A stretch of 64,000 nt of DNA from Lumbricus terrestris (GCA_949752735.1 OX457038.1:17188581-17252580); one strand, 5' to 3'; shown: positions 24,401 through 34,022, numbered from the stretch's first letter. Notes: generated from the letters alone by a model not told the origin. Translations and numbers: made by a program.

Positions 24401-27400
24401 ATAACAATTTTATATGCCTTTGGTTTACTAAATTTTAACCTTGTCGCCCCCTAATGTCCTTCAACTAAGAAAAAGTGGCCCTCGAATCCTCCAACTTAGA
24501 AAAAGTGGCCCGACAGTCAAAAAAGGTTGGGAACCACTGATATATACGCTGTTAGCATTCCAATTTCCTCTTTAGTATATTGTTAAAGCGCATTTTTTTG
24601 AAGTGCCATTTTGATGTACTTGTGGATACTTAGATGTGTATTGGCAGTCGGTTTGGATTTGCTTGTCAACGTTTGAGATGCGTTGAGTTTGTTACGTATG
24701 CAACATCCTTTTAGTGTTTTCACAAATGGAGCGCCTACGAGTCATCACATTTGGGAAATTTACAATGTATGATGCATGATTTCTAGTTTTCAAGTGGTGT
24801 GCTTCACATCATTGAGTGAAGGAAATGACTTGTCTGTGTGGTTGTGATGTCTTTGTGTTCCTTAGCTTTGAGTTTCTTACCTGTGTTTCAGATTCTGTGA
24901 GCTAGCCGTGAAGTCTGGAATGGACATCTTCAGAATTTTTGATTCTCTGAACTACGTTCCAAACATGATCGTCGGCATGGAAGCTGTCCAGAAAGCAGGT
25001 GTGTTATGACCTAGCCAGCACTCATTTTGTTTATTAATTTTTTGCAGTTATGTAGCGGCATTACATTGCCTGTTTATCGGACTAAATTCTATTTTAAGTG
25101 GCAGGTGACGCTTTTTGGTTGCAGTCAGTGCCAGGTTTTGTTTTTGTCAAAACATTGTGCATTTCAAAAGTAAAATCACAGTTATCTATTCCAAATGTAA
25201 AGCATGATTTCCTGCTGCTTGATGCCGTTTGATTAATGTTGTAGTGACGTAAAAATGAGTTTGTTGTGGTGTTATAGGTGGTGTCGTCGAAGCAGCCATT
25301 TCATACACGGGTGATGTATCGAATCCAGAGAAGAAGAAGTATAACATGAAGTATTACATGGATCTTGCCGACGAATTGGTTAAAGTTGGAACGCACATTC
25401 TTAGCATCAAGGTAGACCAGAAACCTGCATAAATTCTTTGCTGCTGTGAAGCAGTTGCGAGGTCAAAATGGAAAATGAGCAATATAGCTTGCTGTGTGTT
25501 TAGTTACAAATTCTGTTGTGATAAGCCAACTGATCATGATGCAATCTTTTGTTGCTCTTTCTTCATTTTGACTCTGATCTTTTGTATTATACAATTGAGT
25601 TGTCAAGTGCTATCAATCAGAGGCACTGCATTGTCCAGATTACAAAAGCATTAGTCTTGTGATGTCTTTACATCGTTGATTTGCTTACAGTTGGGTCTCT
25701 TGAGCAAGTAGTATTCCTCTCACGTATTTTAATGGGGACCTGCATTTGAACTGTGGCGCATAGGTTGCGTTGAAGCTGTAATCCTGGTCGAATCGTAATG
25801 CTGCAATGCTTGCAATCCATTATTCAAGCATGGACAAGTTCTTCTTAGGCTGCCATGTTGATTTGTTTAGTTGTTTGCAGATGACCGCTCTAAGGCTGGC
25901 ATAAGGTATATTCTCCGAGTTTGTGGTCAGTTCTATGAAATCGGGGTGTTCAATTAAGAGTTCGGGAGTTCAAATGCCCTTACGGGCAGAAATTTGGTTG
26001 AGATTTCTGCTCCACTGGCACATCTCTGCTCAGTTATAATGAGTATATGGTCAGTGGAAAGATCGAGATGGCAAGGAAGAGGACTGGACACCCATCCTCA
26101 TATGAGCACCTCTGAGTAGGTTTCTTTAAGGAGTGCTATATAAATTTGAGAATGAATGAATTCAAAAGGAATTATGTCAAGGCTAAGATAATAGCTTTGC
26201 TAACACTTAATACCCCTTGACTGCCTTGAAACTAACTTAATGGACTTCTTCTATGAAGTGAAGTCTTACCGGTACTCAATTTTTTTTGTTCTAGGATATG
26301 GCTGGACTTTTGAAACCACAGGCAGCCAAAATACTGATCGGTAGTCTAAGGGAGAAATATCCTGACCTCCCGATTCACGTTCATACCCATGACACGTCGG
26401 GTGCTGGTGTTGCAGCTATGCTCGCTGCTGCGGAGGCTGGAGCAGATATTGTCGATGTAGCGGTGGATTCGATGTCTGGATTGACCAGTCAGCCGAGCAT
26501 GGGAGCCATTGTTGCTTCCGTCGAAAGAACTCCACTAGACACTGGTGATTATTATGGATATTGAATTTCTAGAGATAGTTCATCAACTCAGAAATGATCA
26601 TGTTCTTCAGCAGAAATTTTATAATTGCCGTGTGTCATATTGCCATGTTTATATAATAATAATAATAATAATTTTCTTTAATGAAGCGCCTGCAAACGCA
26701 CTGCGCTTTATATGTACAAGTTATGCAATAATCTTAATTAACAATTTAACTTCAAACTTAACTACTAACCGAACAGACAGCCTGCAACAACTTTGTATTG
26801 CCAACCAAAGATGACAGACATTAATCTCTTGGGTTTTGTATAGGAAGGCACCATATGCTCATTAATGATGTTAAAAAAGTCTAATCTCATTAACCTATAG
26901 TAGCCTATATAAGCATAGAATTATTCTTTTTGTAATTTATGTCATTTAAATTGTGCTCTCATCCAAAGACAAATCCAACCAGTCAAGGCTAAAGACATTC
27001 TATAGGTATTATATTGTATTTGATAAACTGCTTTTTGTACCTGATAGCGGTGTGTCTATCAGTTTTTGTTACCATTAAACGAATATAATAATAATACAAC
27101 GGTGCTAATAGCCACCTACAAAGCATGTCCGCCCTATGGGGCTCGAACTCGTTACCTCTCGCTCTCCATCCCAGCGTGTTAACCAGCGCGCTACCGGCTC
27201 TCCCTCGAACAGATCATTGTACGAATTTCTGTGCATGATACTCTTGAACCATTTTATTTTTATTTAATAAGACATTGTTTGATGTGATTTTATTTGTTCT
27301 GAAATCTCTTTGCTATGATGGGTTTTTGTAGGAATTGCTCTGTCTAGCATCCACCAATATTCTAACTACTGGGAACAAGTGCGCCAGCTCTATGCTCCGT

Positions 27401-30400
27401 TCGAATGCTGTGTTACCATGAAGAGCGGCAACTCCGATATTTACGATAATGAAATTCCAGGTGGGTTAGCCTTACTTACTTGGAGCGGGTTTTTATAGTA
27501 GCTTGTGCCAACAGTGGTGTTACTTTGAGTTTTACATGTAACAGTAGAAAGGGTAATGTAATGAACCAAGATTTGTTATAGCATAATCTGAAACCTACTT
27601 TGATGCAATATATTATGTGGCTATCTCAATAAGAGTACAACAGATAAGTAACCTATCTACTCTGGTACCATATCCATGGAATTGAAATTAATTTCTTTCG
27701 TCTGTTGTGAAGGTGGCCAGTACACAAACATCCACTATTCATTTCTTTGGTCTGTTGTTGTGAAGGTGGCCAGTACACAAACATCCACTATTCATTTCTT
27801 TGGTCTGTTGTGAAGGTGGCCAGTACACAAACATCCACTATTCATTTCTTTGGTCTGTTGTGAAGGTGGCCAGTACACAAACATCCACTATTCATTTCTT
27901 TGGTCTGTTGTGAAGGTGGCCAGTACACAAACATCCACTTCCAGTCGTACAGCCTTGGTCTAGCCGATCAGTTCGACGAAGTCAAAAGAATGTACAGAGA
28001 GGCAAACTTGCTTCTTGGTGACATCATCAAGGTTGGTTTCATATTGTTAATAGTACGTAAACATTGCTAACTTAGCATTGTTGCACCAAGAGGCTTTGTG
28101 TAGTCCATATGTGACAAGTACACATGAAATCTGATTGATTGATTGATTGAAGGAGCCTGGATAAGTGCTTACGGTTGACCTGGCACATGTTTTTAAGTTT
28201 TGATTAGTAGCATAAATCATGGTTTAGAGAAAATATAGAGAACATTATAGTTAGTGTAGCAGTTTTGGTGAATAGAACTGAGAGGGAAGTGAATAGCTGT
28301 GCTGGGATTGTGAAAACATGAAGAATTTAGCATTATGTAATCAGAGAAGCAAAATTAAATTTTCGCTTTTTTTAGCAATTTCCTAAAAGTGCTTCTTTTT
28401 CCTTTCCAAAACTGTATGCGGTTTTTCTATATCTTGCATATAACCGGAGTTATAGAATTTTATATCCGATGGTATGCATAAACTGTTAGATGAGAAAATT
28501 GCGTGCGAAGGTTAGCGATAGAATTAATTATTGTACCGGTTTAAATACAATTGTTGCATTGTTCATGTTCACATTGTTTCATGTTCACACTGATCATTCC
28601 ATACCTCATTCTTGCTCCGTGAAAGATTCTTTTTTTATTTATGTGTGCTACACTTTGAGAAGCGTATTAAGGAATGGTCAAATGCATGACAAATGACCAG
28701 TGCATTCCTTGCCAGAATGGTGTTAATCAATGAGCTTATGCCGTGTACTTCAATTTTTAGTCGTTAATTCATTTAGAACATTCATATGCAATCCTCTGCT
28801 ATTCTATCTAAATAACCGTTGTATGATCAATTTTATTAAATTATTCTACAGTGTCCAGGTAACCATGTAACAAACTGCCGAATATATTCAAATTTATTAA
28901 TAAAACTGATTAGTCAAGCAGGAATAGTGTTTATAAATGGTGATTCTACAATCTACATTTTAATATTCATGAAGTATGTTAGCATGGTATAGACTATAGA
29001 ACCTTGATAATAAATTGTGAGAACCCTTTCTTTTCCAGGTGACTCCATCTTCCAAGGTTGTTGGTGATTTAGCTCAGTTCATGGTTCAGAATAAACTGAC
29101 CGCAGAGATGGTTGAGGATCGGGCGGATGATCTTTCCTTTCCCAATTCCGTCATTCAGTTCATGCAGGGACAGGTCGGAGAACCACCGGGTGGATTCCCC
29201 GAACCTCTCCGTACAAAGGTTAGGCATTGGGTTCAAAAATATCACTTGAGAACGGTATTGATCTTTAGTCTCATGTGGATATAACCTGCTCACCGAGTGC
29301 TCAGTTTTCTGTCTTTGGTGTTCGATGGAAGGCTTGAGTGGTGACGGACATAAATTCGACATAAATTCTTGTATTAATCTGGTTGTATATATTGATGCGA
29401 TCAGAATGTAATTATATGTACAATACAACATTTTACAGGGTGCTTGTTATAAAAATGAATGTAACAAAGTAAGAAAGACATATCGAAGTTAGTTCTGCTT
29501 TAGAAAGTGGGAAATTTAATCATGGAATTGAAATATGGATTTAATTCTGTGAAATACTCTTTTTGCATCTTTTCATTGTTCTCACCAGTCTAACCTGTTT
29601 GTCCCAAGAACTAGAGTCACTATTATTCCTACATGATGATTTTTATTATTCCGTCATTGAGCTCTCTTTATGGGATGCCATTCCCTCCAATGTGTTGGAC
29701 TCCCCTTTCTGGACTGCTGTCTACATAATTTCTCTCTCTCTCTCTTAACACCTATTTCTTCTCATGTGATTCCTGCACCAAGAGTGCTAATGCATGGCCA
29801 TGGCTTTGAGCGGTGCGATAGAAATGGCTAATTACATTACAATTACATTACGTTTTAGAGACTAAACTGCTAGCATATATTCATTGAAGATTTGAATTCT
29901 AATAATGACGTCGTAAAAGTCCTTATCCATTTCTGTTCAAATCAAATGTTTTAGGTTTTTCGCTATATTTACGACTTTTGCTTTGCTGTGCTACAAAACA
30001 AATTTGGATATAACGTGATTAAAAATTCAATCTAAAATTTTATTCTATCGTAAACAATCTCACTATAAGGTGGTTCTTGACACAGTTTCCAGAGACAGTA
30101 TTGTAATCGGGCTATGGCATATTTCTACAAATGTTATTATGCAAGATTCTGTATATGGTTTTAAAGTTCGTACAATTTCTGTTGCGCAGATTCTTAGAGG
30201 TGCACGAGTTTCTTTTAAACAGATTCTTAAAGGTGCGCCTAAAGTTGAGGGACGACCCGGAGCGAGTTTGCCACCAGTTGACCTTGTCCAGTTAAGGTCG
30301 GACCTTGTGGAGAAGCACGGAGAGCACATAACGGATAAAGATGTGATCAGTGCTGCCCTCTATCCCAAGGTCTTTGATGACTACGAGGAGTTCCGCAAGA

Positions 30401-32558
30401 ACTATGGACCTGTGGATAAACTGGATACAAAGACGTTCTTTGTTGGACCAGAAATTGCCCATGAAATAAACGTTAGTATCTTTACAATGTTTAGTATGAT
30501 AGATGAATTGATGTAACAGACAAATATTGTCTATAGATGCATTTAAATAAACCTTTTTTACAGTTGACATAAGCAGTAGTTAGATGCAGAGTTGTATGAG
30601 TTTGGAGACTCGGTCTCGGTATCTAGACATTCCAAGAGGGAATTTTTTTATTTGTTAAGGACATACAATTCTATTCTGGTCGGTTAACTGTAGTTCATAT
30701 GCTGCACATACGTATTACGTAAGCTAAACCTTTTTAGTCAATTGTTGTATGGAACCCAAAACAAAAGTGTCCTCAAGTATGTGGCAGAGGTTTGTGGCTA
30801 CAATGTTGAACTTGTACCTCTTTGTGATGAGTAATTGAGTATGGTGTTGATATATTACATTAGATCACAGAAGTGATCGTTTTATGTACGCTAGTGTTGC
30901 TTCTGTATGTACTTAAATTTGTTTCTTTTACTTTCTACCTTTGTGGTGAATAAACGTATCTATTTGTCATTCTTGCGGTCAATTCTTGAGTTGTTAGAAA
31001 GCGTCTTGAAGCAAAAGTGTTGTATGGCACTGGAAACAGAAAACAAAAAGTTTGAGATTCTCTTGTGTCTTATTGTAAAAGCATTCAGCATCTTTGCAAA
31101 TTCTGCTCCTGTAGAGTTTTCAGCCATTATAGACATTTTATGCATCCTCATCGTGCACATCTATGCAATGCTATACTTGAAGATCTCGTATATAGATGAA
31201 ATGTAATGGTAGATAGGTAAGTTGGGAGACTGGTACAGGAGTTTTTATTGTTTATCCTGTAATCTCTACTACCCTGCAGAATAAATTTCAAAAGGCCTCG
31301 GTCTTCAACTGTGTCTCAGTCTTGATACCCCACGGTCTTGGATCTCAACTGTCATGGTCTTGGAGTTTTAAGTCTTGCATGCAAGTCTGGTTAAGATCTA
31401 GAGAGTAGGTAATACGACTGGTAAAGGATAGCACGGATAATATATGTACTAGTGCAGTATGTCAAATCTCCAAAATTTTGTAACAGTTTGCAGTTTATCG
31501 GATCTTTCATCAAATATGCTTTTACTCTGTTGTAAATTTAATGCCTTTTACAGGGTACTTCAAAATTTAGAAGATATTTAGTTCTTGCATCTTCTGATTA
31601 AATTTATTTGTTAGTTTATATTTATAATTGTGTGACTGGGATTTCATGTTATCTTCCAATTTTGAATATTGTCTGTTTATAGCAGCTGTGAAGTTCATGG
31701 GACATCAGAGTCACCCTCATGATTAATTCATACCACAGTTACCTCATGATTTTTGTGTATCATGTTCATTTGGTAATTGTTTAAAAGGTTGAGATTGAAA
31801 GAGGAAAGACACTGCACATCGTCGTCCTCGCTAAAGGTGATCTGACGAAGACTGGGGAACGAGAAGTCTTCTTCGAACTGAACGGACAACTACGATCTGT
31901 ACTCGTCAAAGACACGGAAGCTTTGAAGGTTAGTGAGACTGTGAAAACCCAATGATCTGCATAAATCTGTATCTGTATGTATCTTGAAAGAAAATTTATA
32001 AAGACCACGTTGGATTTCTGCAACTTGAGACTCTAAGGTTGAAGAGTGAAATACTTATTCAGCCGTTTGCAACTGAACATTGCTAAATAATGAACCACTG
32101 CAGTACATACTGTCTGCCGTCTTAATGAAATTGGAGCTTTAGGAATAGTTTGTACCAAAAACGAGGAATAAAGTTTAGATGTGAAGGTCCTCACTGGTCA
32201 TGGCCCCTCCTTCTTCTTCGCTATTAGGTGATCCGTCCCACCCCTTATTGCGGACAGAATGAATTGCTGACCATCTGCGTTGCTGAAAAACCATGAAACT
32301 GTGTTTTAGGAAATCCACTTCCATCCAAAGGCCCTGAAAGGCGTCAAAGGCTCGGTTGGCGCACCGATGCCCGGAGAGGTGATTGATGTCAAGGTGAAGA
32401 AGGGCGACAAGGTCGAGAAAGGTCAGCAGCTGGCTATAATGAGTGCGATGAAGATGGAAATGGTTGTGCAGTCGCCTATAGCGGGAGTCATCAAGAACAT
32501 CTCCGTTAATGTTGGAATGAAACTGGAGGGAGATGATCTGCTTATGGACATTGAATAA
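9227..32558 (+). CDS. PC: Pyruvate carboxylase, mitochondrial (complete, 20 coding exons)
   Basis: Biotin-dependent carboxylation of pyruvate to oxaloacetate in the mitochondrial matrix (anaplerosis, gluconeogenesis). Joined exons give 1230 codons plus stop without a frame break (human PC is 1178 aa). Residues 1-45 are Arg-rich and suit a targeting peptide. Biotin carboxylase: [20 protein letters not shown] near 61, ATP-grasp GGGGRGM 217-223, catalytic E343/R347 in [10 protein letters not shown]. Carboxyltransferase: [10 protein letters not shown] 619-628, carbamylated-lysine position K793 (SIK|DMAG), metal-binding HTH 823-825. The C-terminal biotin carrier has AMKM with K1196, 34 residues from the end as in the family. 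Odd points: an extra Ser/acidic exon (9) in the linker, a 48-copy minisatellite in intron 4, and three exon junctions embedded in tandem duplications. All key residues are present, so the gene looks functional. Confidence 0.97.
9850..10086 (-). mobile_element. LINE 3' end fragment
   Basis: On the minus strand a [23 protein letters not shown] segment, the usual C-terminal end of non-LTR reverse transcriptases, then a tail gcggcgctgtagaatt with ATTACA repeats. Decayed, in PC intron 1. Confidence 0.65.
10203..10387 (+). CDS. PC: PC exon 2 (biotin carboxylase N-terminus)
   Basis: Encodes [20 protein letters not shown] and the following [16 protein letters not shown] segment. Acceptor ctgtag; donor ACA|GTGAGT; phase 1 in, 0 out. 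Confidence 0.95.
10931..11096 (+). CDS. PC: PC exon 3
   Basis: [20 protein letters not shown] through [14 protein letters not shown]; acceptor ctttccag, donor GCTG|GTAAGG, phase 0 in, 1 out. Confidence 0.95.
12480..13115 (+). mobile_element. Old LINE 3' end, ending next to PC exon 4
   Basis: Weak remnants of the LINE C-terminus (gtgattgacccagcgatgtgg, compare V-x-P-x-x-W) followed by a tail-like cttgaagagatgatgtgtaaatgg at about 13091-13114. It stops about 12 bp before the exon 4 start. Assignment rests on similarity to better copies. Confidence 0.45.
13127..13272 (+). CDS. PC: PC exon 4 (ATP-grasp glycine loop)
   Basis: Contains [15 protein letters not shown], the nucleotide-binding loop. 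Acceptor ggttccag, donor TCT|GTAAGT, phase 1 in, 0 out. The acceptor lies only about 10 bp past a decayed LINE tail. Confidence 0.95.
13613..14956 (+). repeat. 28-bp minisatellite, about 48 copies
   Basis: Unit ttgacaagagtgttaggtac plus ttgctca(a/g), 1344 bp or 48 x 28, in PC intron 4 and ending 41 bp before exon 5. Units vary mainly at two sites (caattgac/cagttgac and ttaggtac/ttatgtac). The two-site pattern recurs in blocks of about 5-6 units in the second two thirds. One unit has an extra t (near 14333) and the last units are more diverged. Confidence 0.97.
14998..15386 (+). CDS. PC: PC exon 5 (biotin carboxylase catalytic core)
   Basis: Largest exon: [33 protein letters not shown] and [10 protein letters not shown]. 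Acceptor ttcttctaaag, donor ACCGG|GTATGG, phase 0 in, 2 out. The donor is copied in tandem downstream. The next exon supplies T to give ...T-G-V-D-L-V-H..., which confirms the first donor copy. Confidence 0.93.
15377..15580 (+). repeat. 35-bp tandem repeat copying the PC exon 5 donor
   Basis: Unit aaccgggtatggtattgttt plus tattacagaggtaat, five close copies and one diverged. ACCGG|GTATGG occurs with exon-side ends at 15386 (real), 15421, 15456, 15491 and 15526. Each unit also carries tattacag, an acceptor-like end, 13 nt before the next donor copy. Confidence 0.93.
15843..16005 (+). CDS. PC: PC exon 6
   Basis: [20 protein letters not shown] to [17 protein letters not shown]. Acceptor ttatgtctag, donor GAG|GTAATC, phase 2 in, 0 out. 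Confidence 0.95.
16258..16400 (-). mobile_element. SINE/LINE tail, minus strand
   Basis: Reads tatagcgcctcttcaaggg and ctcagaggcgctcccaacc on the plus strand, the reverse complement of the shared tail, followed by body-like sequence. 5' truncated. Confidence 0.65.
16483..17510. mobile_element. Possible TTAA-bounded (piggyBac-like) non-autonomous element
   Basis: Starts TTAACTCTTTGGCAGC and ends GCCGCGAAAGAGTTAA, an imperfect inverted terminal repeat flanked by TTAA on both sides, 1028 bp. The interior is AT-rich without a supported coding frame. TTAA targets suggest the piggyBac superfamily; the terminal match is imperfect. Confidence 0.5.
17947..18129 (+). CDS. PC: PC exon 7 (biotin carboxylase C-terminus)
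   Basis: [18 protein letters not shown], then [19 protein letters not shown] and [11 protein letters not shown]. Acceptor ggttcag, donor AAG|GTGAGT, phase 0/0. Confidence 0.95.
18507..18744 (+). CDS. PC: PC exon 8
   Basis: [20 protein letters not shown] through [20 protein letters not shown] into a Pro/Ser linker. Acceptor gtttttcag, donor ACAG|GTAAGC, phase 0 in, 1 out. Confidence 0.94.
18781..18850 (+). repeat. Isolated LINE/SINE tail
   Basis: gggagcacttttgagttgtc then cttgaggcggggctatagaaatt and AATGAAT-like sequence: a lone, diverged tail in PC intron 8. Confidence 0.55.
19415..19490 (+). repeat. Isolated LINE/SINE tail
   Basis: gggagcacctctgagtataa, cttaaagggacac and a short gaatgaa end, in PC intron 8. 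Confidence 0.6.
19751..19819. mobile_element. 69-bp TTAA-bounded palindromic element
   Basis: TTAACCCTTTAATGACGAGC at one end and GTCGTCGTTAGAGGGTTAA at the other form a hairpin with TTAA ends. A relative lies at 44642-44712. Looks like a minimal piggyBac-type MITE. Confidence 0.6.
20618..20704 (+). CDS. PC: PC exon 9, phase-neutral Ser/acidic linker exon
   Basis: An 87-nt exon (29 codons, phase 1 in and 1 out) between ggttctgcag and ATTC|GTAAGT. It encodes [20 protein letters not shown] and then SSSESEKVI, a run of serines mixed with Asp/Glu typical of casein kinase 2 substrates. It sits in the linker between the biotin carboxylase and carboxyltransferase domains, where I know no counterpart in vertebrate PC. 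Because its length is a multiple of three with matching phases, it can be skipped without changing the rest of the protein. Confidence 0.75.
20800..21148. mobile_element. Short hAT-like element
   Basis: Ends TAGGGTTGTACCGAAA and ...CAGTACAGCCCTA are inverted; flanks ATAAAAAT and ATAAAATG are a weak 8-bp target duplication (6 of 8). 349 bp in PC intron 9, no coding frame. Confidence 0.6.
21475..21567 (+). repeat. 31-bp tandem repeat, 3 copies
   Basis: Unit gatgatcagtgttacctt plus aatcatagcataa, three identical copies in PC intron 9. Confidence 0.95.
22500..22815 (+). mobile_element. LINE 3' end fragment with internal 30-bp duplication
   Basis: Decayed RT-tail sequence (cggaatggtcttccattg) then gcctctgagtagactatttg, gtggcactatataaattc and AATTAATTAA. 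A 30-bp unit (agcctttgatccctcatgct...) is duplicated at 22551-22580 and 22581-22610. Confidence 0.65.
22981..23211 (+). CDS. PC: PC exon 10 (carboxyltransferase start)
   Basis: Encodes [20 protein letters not shown] and [20 protein letters not shown], the carboxyltransferase active-site strand. Donor GGTG|GTATGT, phase 1 out. Three acceptors in the right phase are possible (exon starting 22981, 22987 or 23005); I chose the first because of its cttttgtag-like context. Confidence 0.88.
23258..23396. mobile_element. 139-bp hAT-like MITE with perfect 8-bp target duplication
   Basis: Inverted ends CAAGGGCTGAAAGTG / CACTTTCAGCCCTG, flanked on both sides by AGTAAAGT (23250-23257 and 23397-23404). 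Non-coding, in PC intron 10. Confidence 0.85.
23877..24033 (+). CDS. PC: PC exon 11
   Basis: [20 protein letters not shown] and [20 protein letters not shown]. Acceptor ccggttcag, donor CAA|GTTTGT, phase 1 in, 2 out; AA plus A of the next exon makes the conserved Lys of ...F-K-F-C.... Confidence 0.94.
24199..24539. mobile_element. 341-bp hAT-like MITE with perfect 8-bp target duplication
   Basis: Inverted ends CAGCGGTTCCCAACC / GGTTGGGAACCACTG, flanked by ATATATAC on both sides (24191-24198, 24540-24547). Subterminal aaaaagtggcc repeats. No transposase; typical deleted hAT element. Confidence 0.9.
24892..24998 (+). CDS. PC: PC exon 12
   Basis: [36 protein letters not shown]. Acceptor gtgtttcag, donor GCAG|GTGTGT, phase 2 in, 1 out. 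Confidence 0.95.
25278..25411 (+). CDS. PC: PC exon 13
   Basis: [20 protein letters not shown] ... [16 protein letters not shown]. The last codon is the lysine that is carbamylated in the family. Acceptor gtgttatag, donor AAG|GTAGAC, phase 1 in, 0 out. Confidence 0.95.
25940..26165 (+). mobile_element. Diverged SINE with shared tail
   Basis: B-box-like gttcgggagttcaaatgcc, body, then gagcacctctgagtaggttt, ctttaaggagtgctatataaa and gaatgaatga. PC intron 13. Confidence 0.6.
26295..26544 (+). CDS. PC: PC exon 14 (metal-binding site)
   Basis: [40 protein letters not shown] and [20 protein letters not shown]. Acceptor ttgttctag, donor ACTG|GTGATT, phase 0 in, 1 out. Confidence 0.95.
27105..27215 (-). 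mobile_element. tRNA-like SINE head
   Basis: Minus strand reads gccggtagcgcgctggttaa (D-arm/box A-like) and gagttcgagcccc (box B). No matching acceptor stem, so a tRNA-derived head and not a tRNA gene. Confidence 0.55.
27332..27460 (+). CDS. PC: PC exon 15
   Basis: [20 protein letters not shown] and [17 protein letters not shown]. Acceptor gtttttgtag, donor CCAG|GTGGGT, phase 1/1. Confidence 0.95.
27697..27940 (+). repeat. 50-bp tandem repeat copying the PC exon 16 acceptor
   Basis: Unit ttctttggtctgttgtgaag plus gtggccagtacacaaac and atccactattca; five copies with gaag|GTGGCC exon-side starts at 27713, 27766, 27816, 27866 and 27916 (53 then 50 bp apart). The last is the true exon start. 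The shift of 50 is not a multiple of 3. Confidence 0.95.
27916..28031 (+). CDS. PC: PC exon 16
   Basis: [20 protein letters not shown] then [19 protein letters not shown]. Phase 1 in, 0 out, donor AAG|GTTGGT. The acceptor (gttgtgaag|GTGGCC) and the first 24 exon bases are repeated four times just upstream; only the last copy runs into the rest of the exon. Confidence 0.93.
29039..29218 (+). CDS. PC: PC exon 17
   Basis: [20 protein letters not shown] to [10 protein letters not shown]. Acceptor cttttccag, donor AAG|GTTAGG, phase 0/0. Confidence 0.95.
29563..29860 (+). mobile_element. Possible LINE 3' fragment
   Basis: gggatgccattccctccaat recalls the W-N-x-L-P segment, and the end gagcggtgcgatagaaatgg with ATTACATTACA matches the tail of the copy at 9850. 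Weak. Confidence 0.4.
30181..30236 (+). repeat. Duplicated acceptor of PC exon 18 (33 bp apart)
   Basis: cag|ATTCTTAGAGGTGC at 30190 and cag|ATTCTTAAAGGTGC at 30223: a short duplication including the acceptor and 14 exon bases, 33 nt apart and in frame. Confidence 0.85.
30223..30471 (+). CDS. PC: PC exon 18
   Basis: [20 protein letters not shown] to [14 protein letters not shown]; donor AAC|GTTAGT. A second in-frame acceptor 33 nt upstream (30189|30190, ATTCTTAGAGGTGC) would add 11 residues. I chose 30223 because the shorter form aligns with other PC proteins. Confidence 0.9.
31788..31928 (+). CDS. PC: PC exon 19
   Basis: [20 protein letters not shown] and [20 protein letters not shown]. 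Acceptor gtttaaaag, donor AAG|GTTAGT, phase 0/0. Confidence 0.95.
32310..32558 (+). CDS. PC: PC exon 20 (biotin carrier domain, stop)
   Basis: [20 protein letters not shown] and [20 protein letters not shown], with AMKM as the biotinylation site; ends DDLLMDIE and TAA at 32556-32558. Acceptor ctgtgttttag. Confidence 0.97.
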   Translation, partial: EIHFHPKALKGVKGSVGAPMPGEVIDVKVKKGDKVEKGQQLAIMSAMKMEMVVQSPIAGVIKNISVNVGMKLEGDDLLMDIE

Positions 32559-33049
32559 GAGTGATGCACAACAGACATCCTCCATCTATTCATCGATTCT
32601 TCAGGTTTTCTTAGAGAACTGCAAGATTTCATAGCATCGTCTAGCTTAATTGCCTAACATATTGTATTGATTCTTATTGTGGTCTGTTGATTTCTGGGTT
32701 GATGTGAGAGTTAAATGAAGTCTAATTAGGTACTAATGTACAATGGTTTGACGCTGAGAAATTAGAATGAAATTAGAATAGTTATGATGCTCTGTTAGCC
32801 TTGTGTATTTCTGCTTTTCATGCTCAATTGTTCGATTGTTTTGCTATCGTGAAGTTTTTTATGGATTTGGGATGAAATGTAATTGCTTACTGAATCCTTT
32901 ATTTTCATACTAAAGCATTTATTTTCCAAGTATTTGTATGTTATATATTTAAAGCAGTTAGTTAGATTGCAACATTTGAAATTAGTTGTGCATTTGCAAC
33001 ATTTTGAGATTAAGTATTGACTTTTGTAAGTTGGTAGTAACACATTTGT

Positions 33050-33055
33050 ATTAAA
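33050..33055 (+). terminator. PC: Candidate PC polyadenylation signal
   Basis: ATTAAA, about 490 nt after the PC stop, followed by an accttccatcg-like and then T-rich stretch. A variant hexamer; other sites are possible. Confidence 0.35.
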
Positions 33056-34022
33056 GACCTACCATCGTATTTAACATTTATTCTCCGACTGTATAAAATG
33101 TTGCAATTACAATGGTATAACTGCTGAATTGATTGCTTTCTTGCCTCTTCACAACATACTTGCATTTTGCAAATCTCTGCTCAAGATTTTGTTACTATAT
33201 GTTCAACGACTGGTGTTAAGTTTTTACAATTCTCAATCAACTTTTATAAAACGTGTACGATTTGAAGGATGACGAAACCATAAATATTGTTTTGTTGTAT
33301 CAGGAAGTAGACTGGTGCCTTTTCTGTGATTTTGTTAACCTTGCCATTTTTATTAAAAATCTATAATTTGCAGAAGTAGTATTTTTTAGTTTACTTGTTA
33401 CAGTGTTTATTTTTCTATTATAAATAGAAACAGCATATCGAAGAGATTGAATATTATAACCGCACTTTTAATTAATACTTTGCATCAACATTGTCTCAAT
33501 TTGAAGTGTTGAAGAACACAACCAGGCCGAGAATGCACAAGAATTGAGTTTACCAACATCTTGCCATGATCACGGTTCAACAATTCTCTCGCCATTGATT
33601 TTCATATTGGCATGAACTATATCTTTCAAAATAGTCTTGTATTATTTTTCTTAACAATGGTGTACCACAGTACAGATATGTTTTGAGATTCATGTTGAGA
33701 TTTTCTCTTAGATTTTTCTCATAATTTTTCTGTACAACACTCCAGATGTAATTGTCACTTTGTTTGCTTTTCTTGCACGTTTAGCAGTTACAGATCTAAC
33801 CAATTTCAGAAAAGTGTGAGTCTTTATAAATCAGCTCAAATTGATTTGTTTCATTATTATAATAGATGATTTGTTGAAGTTCTCATATTGACATTTCCTA
33901 GATTTCTTTCAGACAGAATTCTGGAAGAATCTCCATTGATATCTTGCCGTTCAATGTTTGCTTTCGTAAAAGTTTCTGCAGTTCCAGATTTGACCAATTT
34001 AGGCCACTAAGACTGGTAAAAG

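Noticed and set aside
27105..27215. Possible minus-strand tRNA gene
   Set aside because: D-arm and TPsiC-like words are present but no acceptor stem or clear anticodon stem; kept only as a SINE head.
30907..31206. 99-codon open frame in PC intron 18
   Set aside because: No recognisable family, no splice sites in phase, composition like the surrounding intron.
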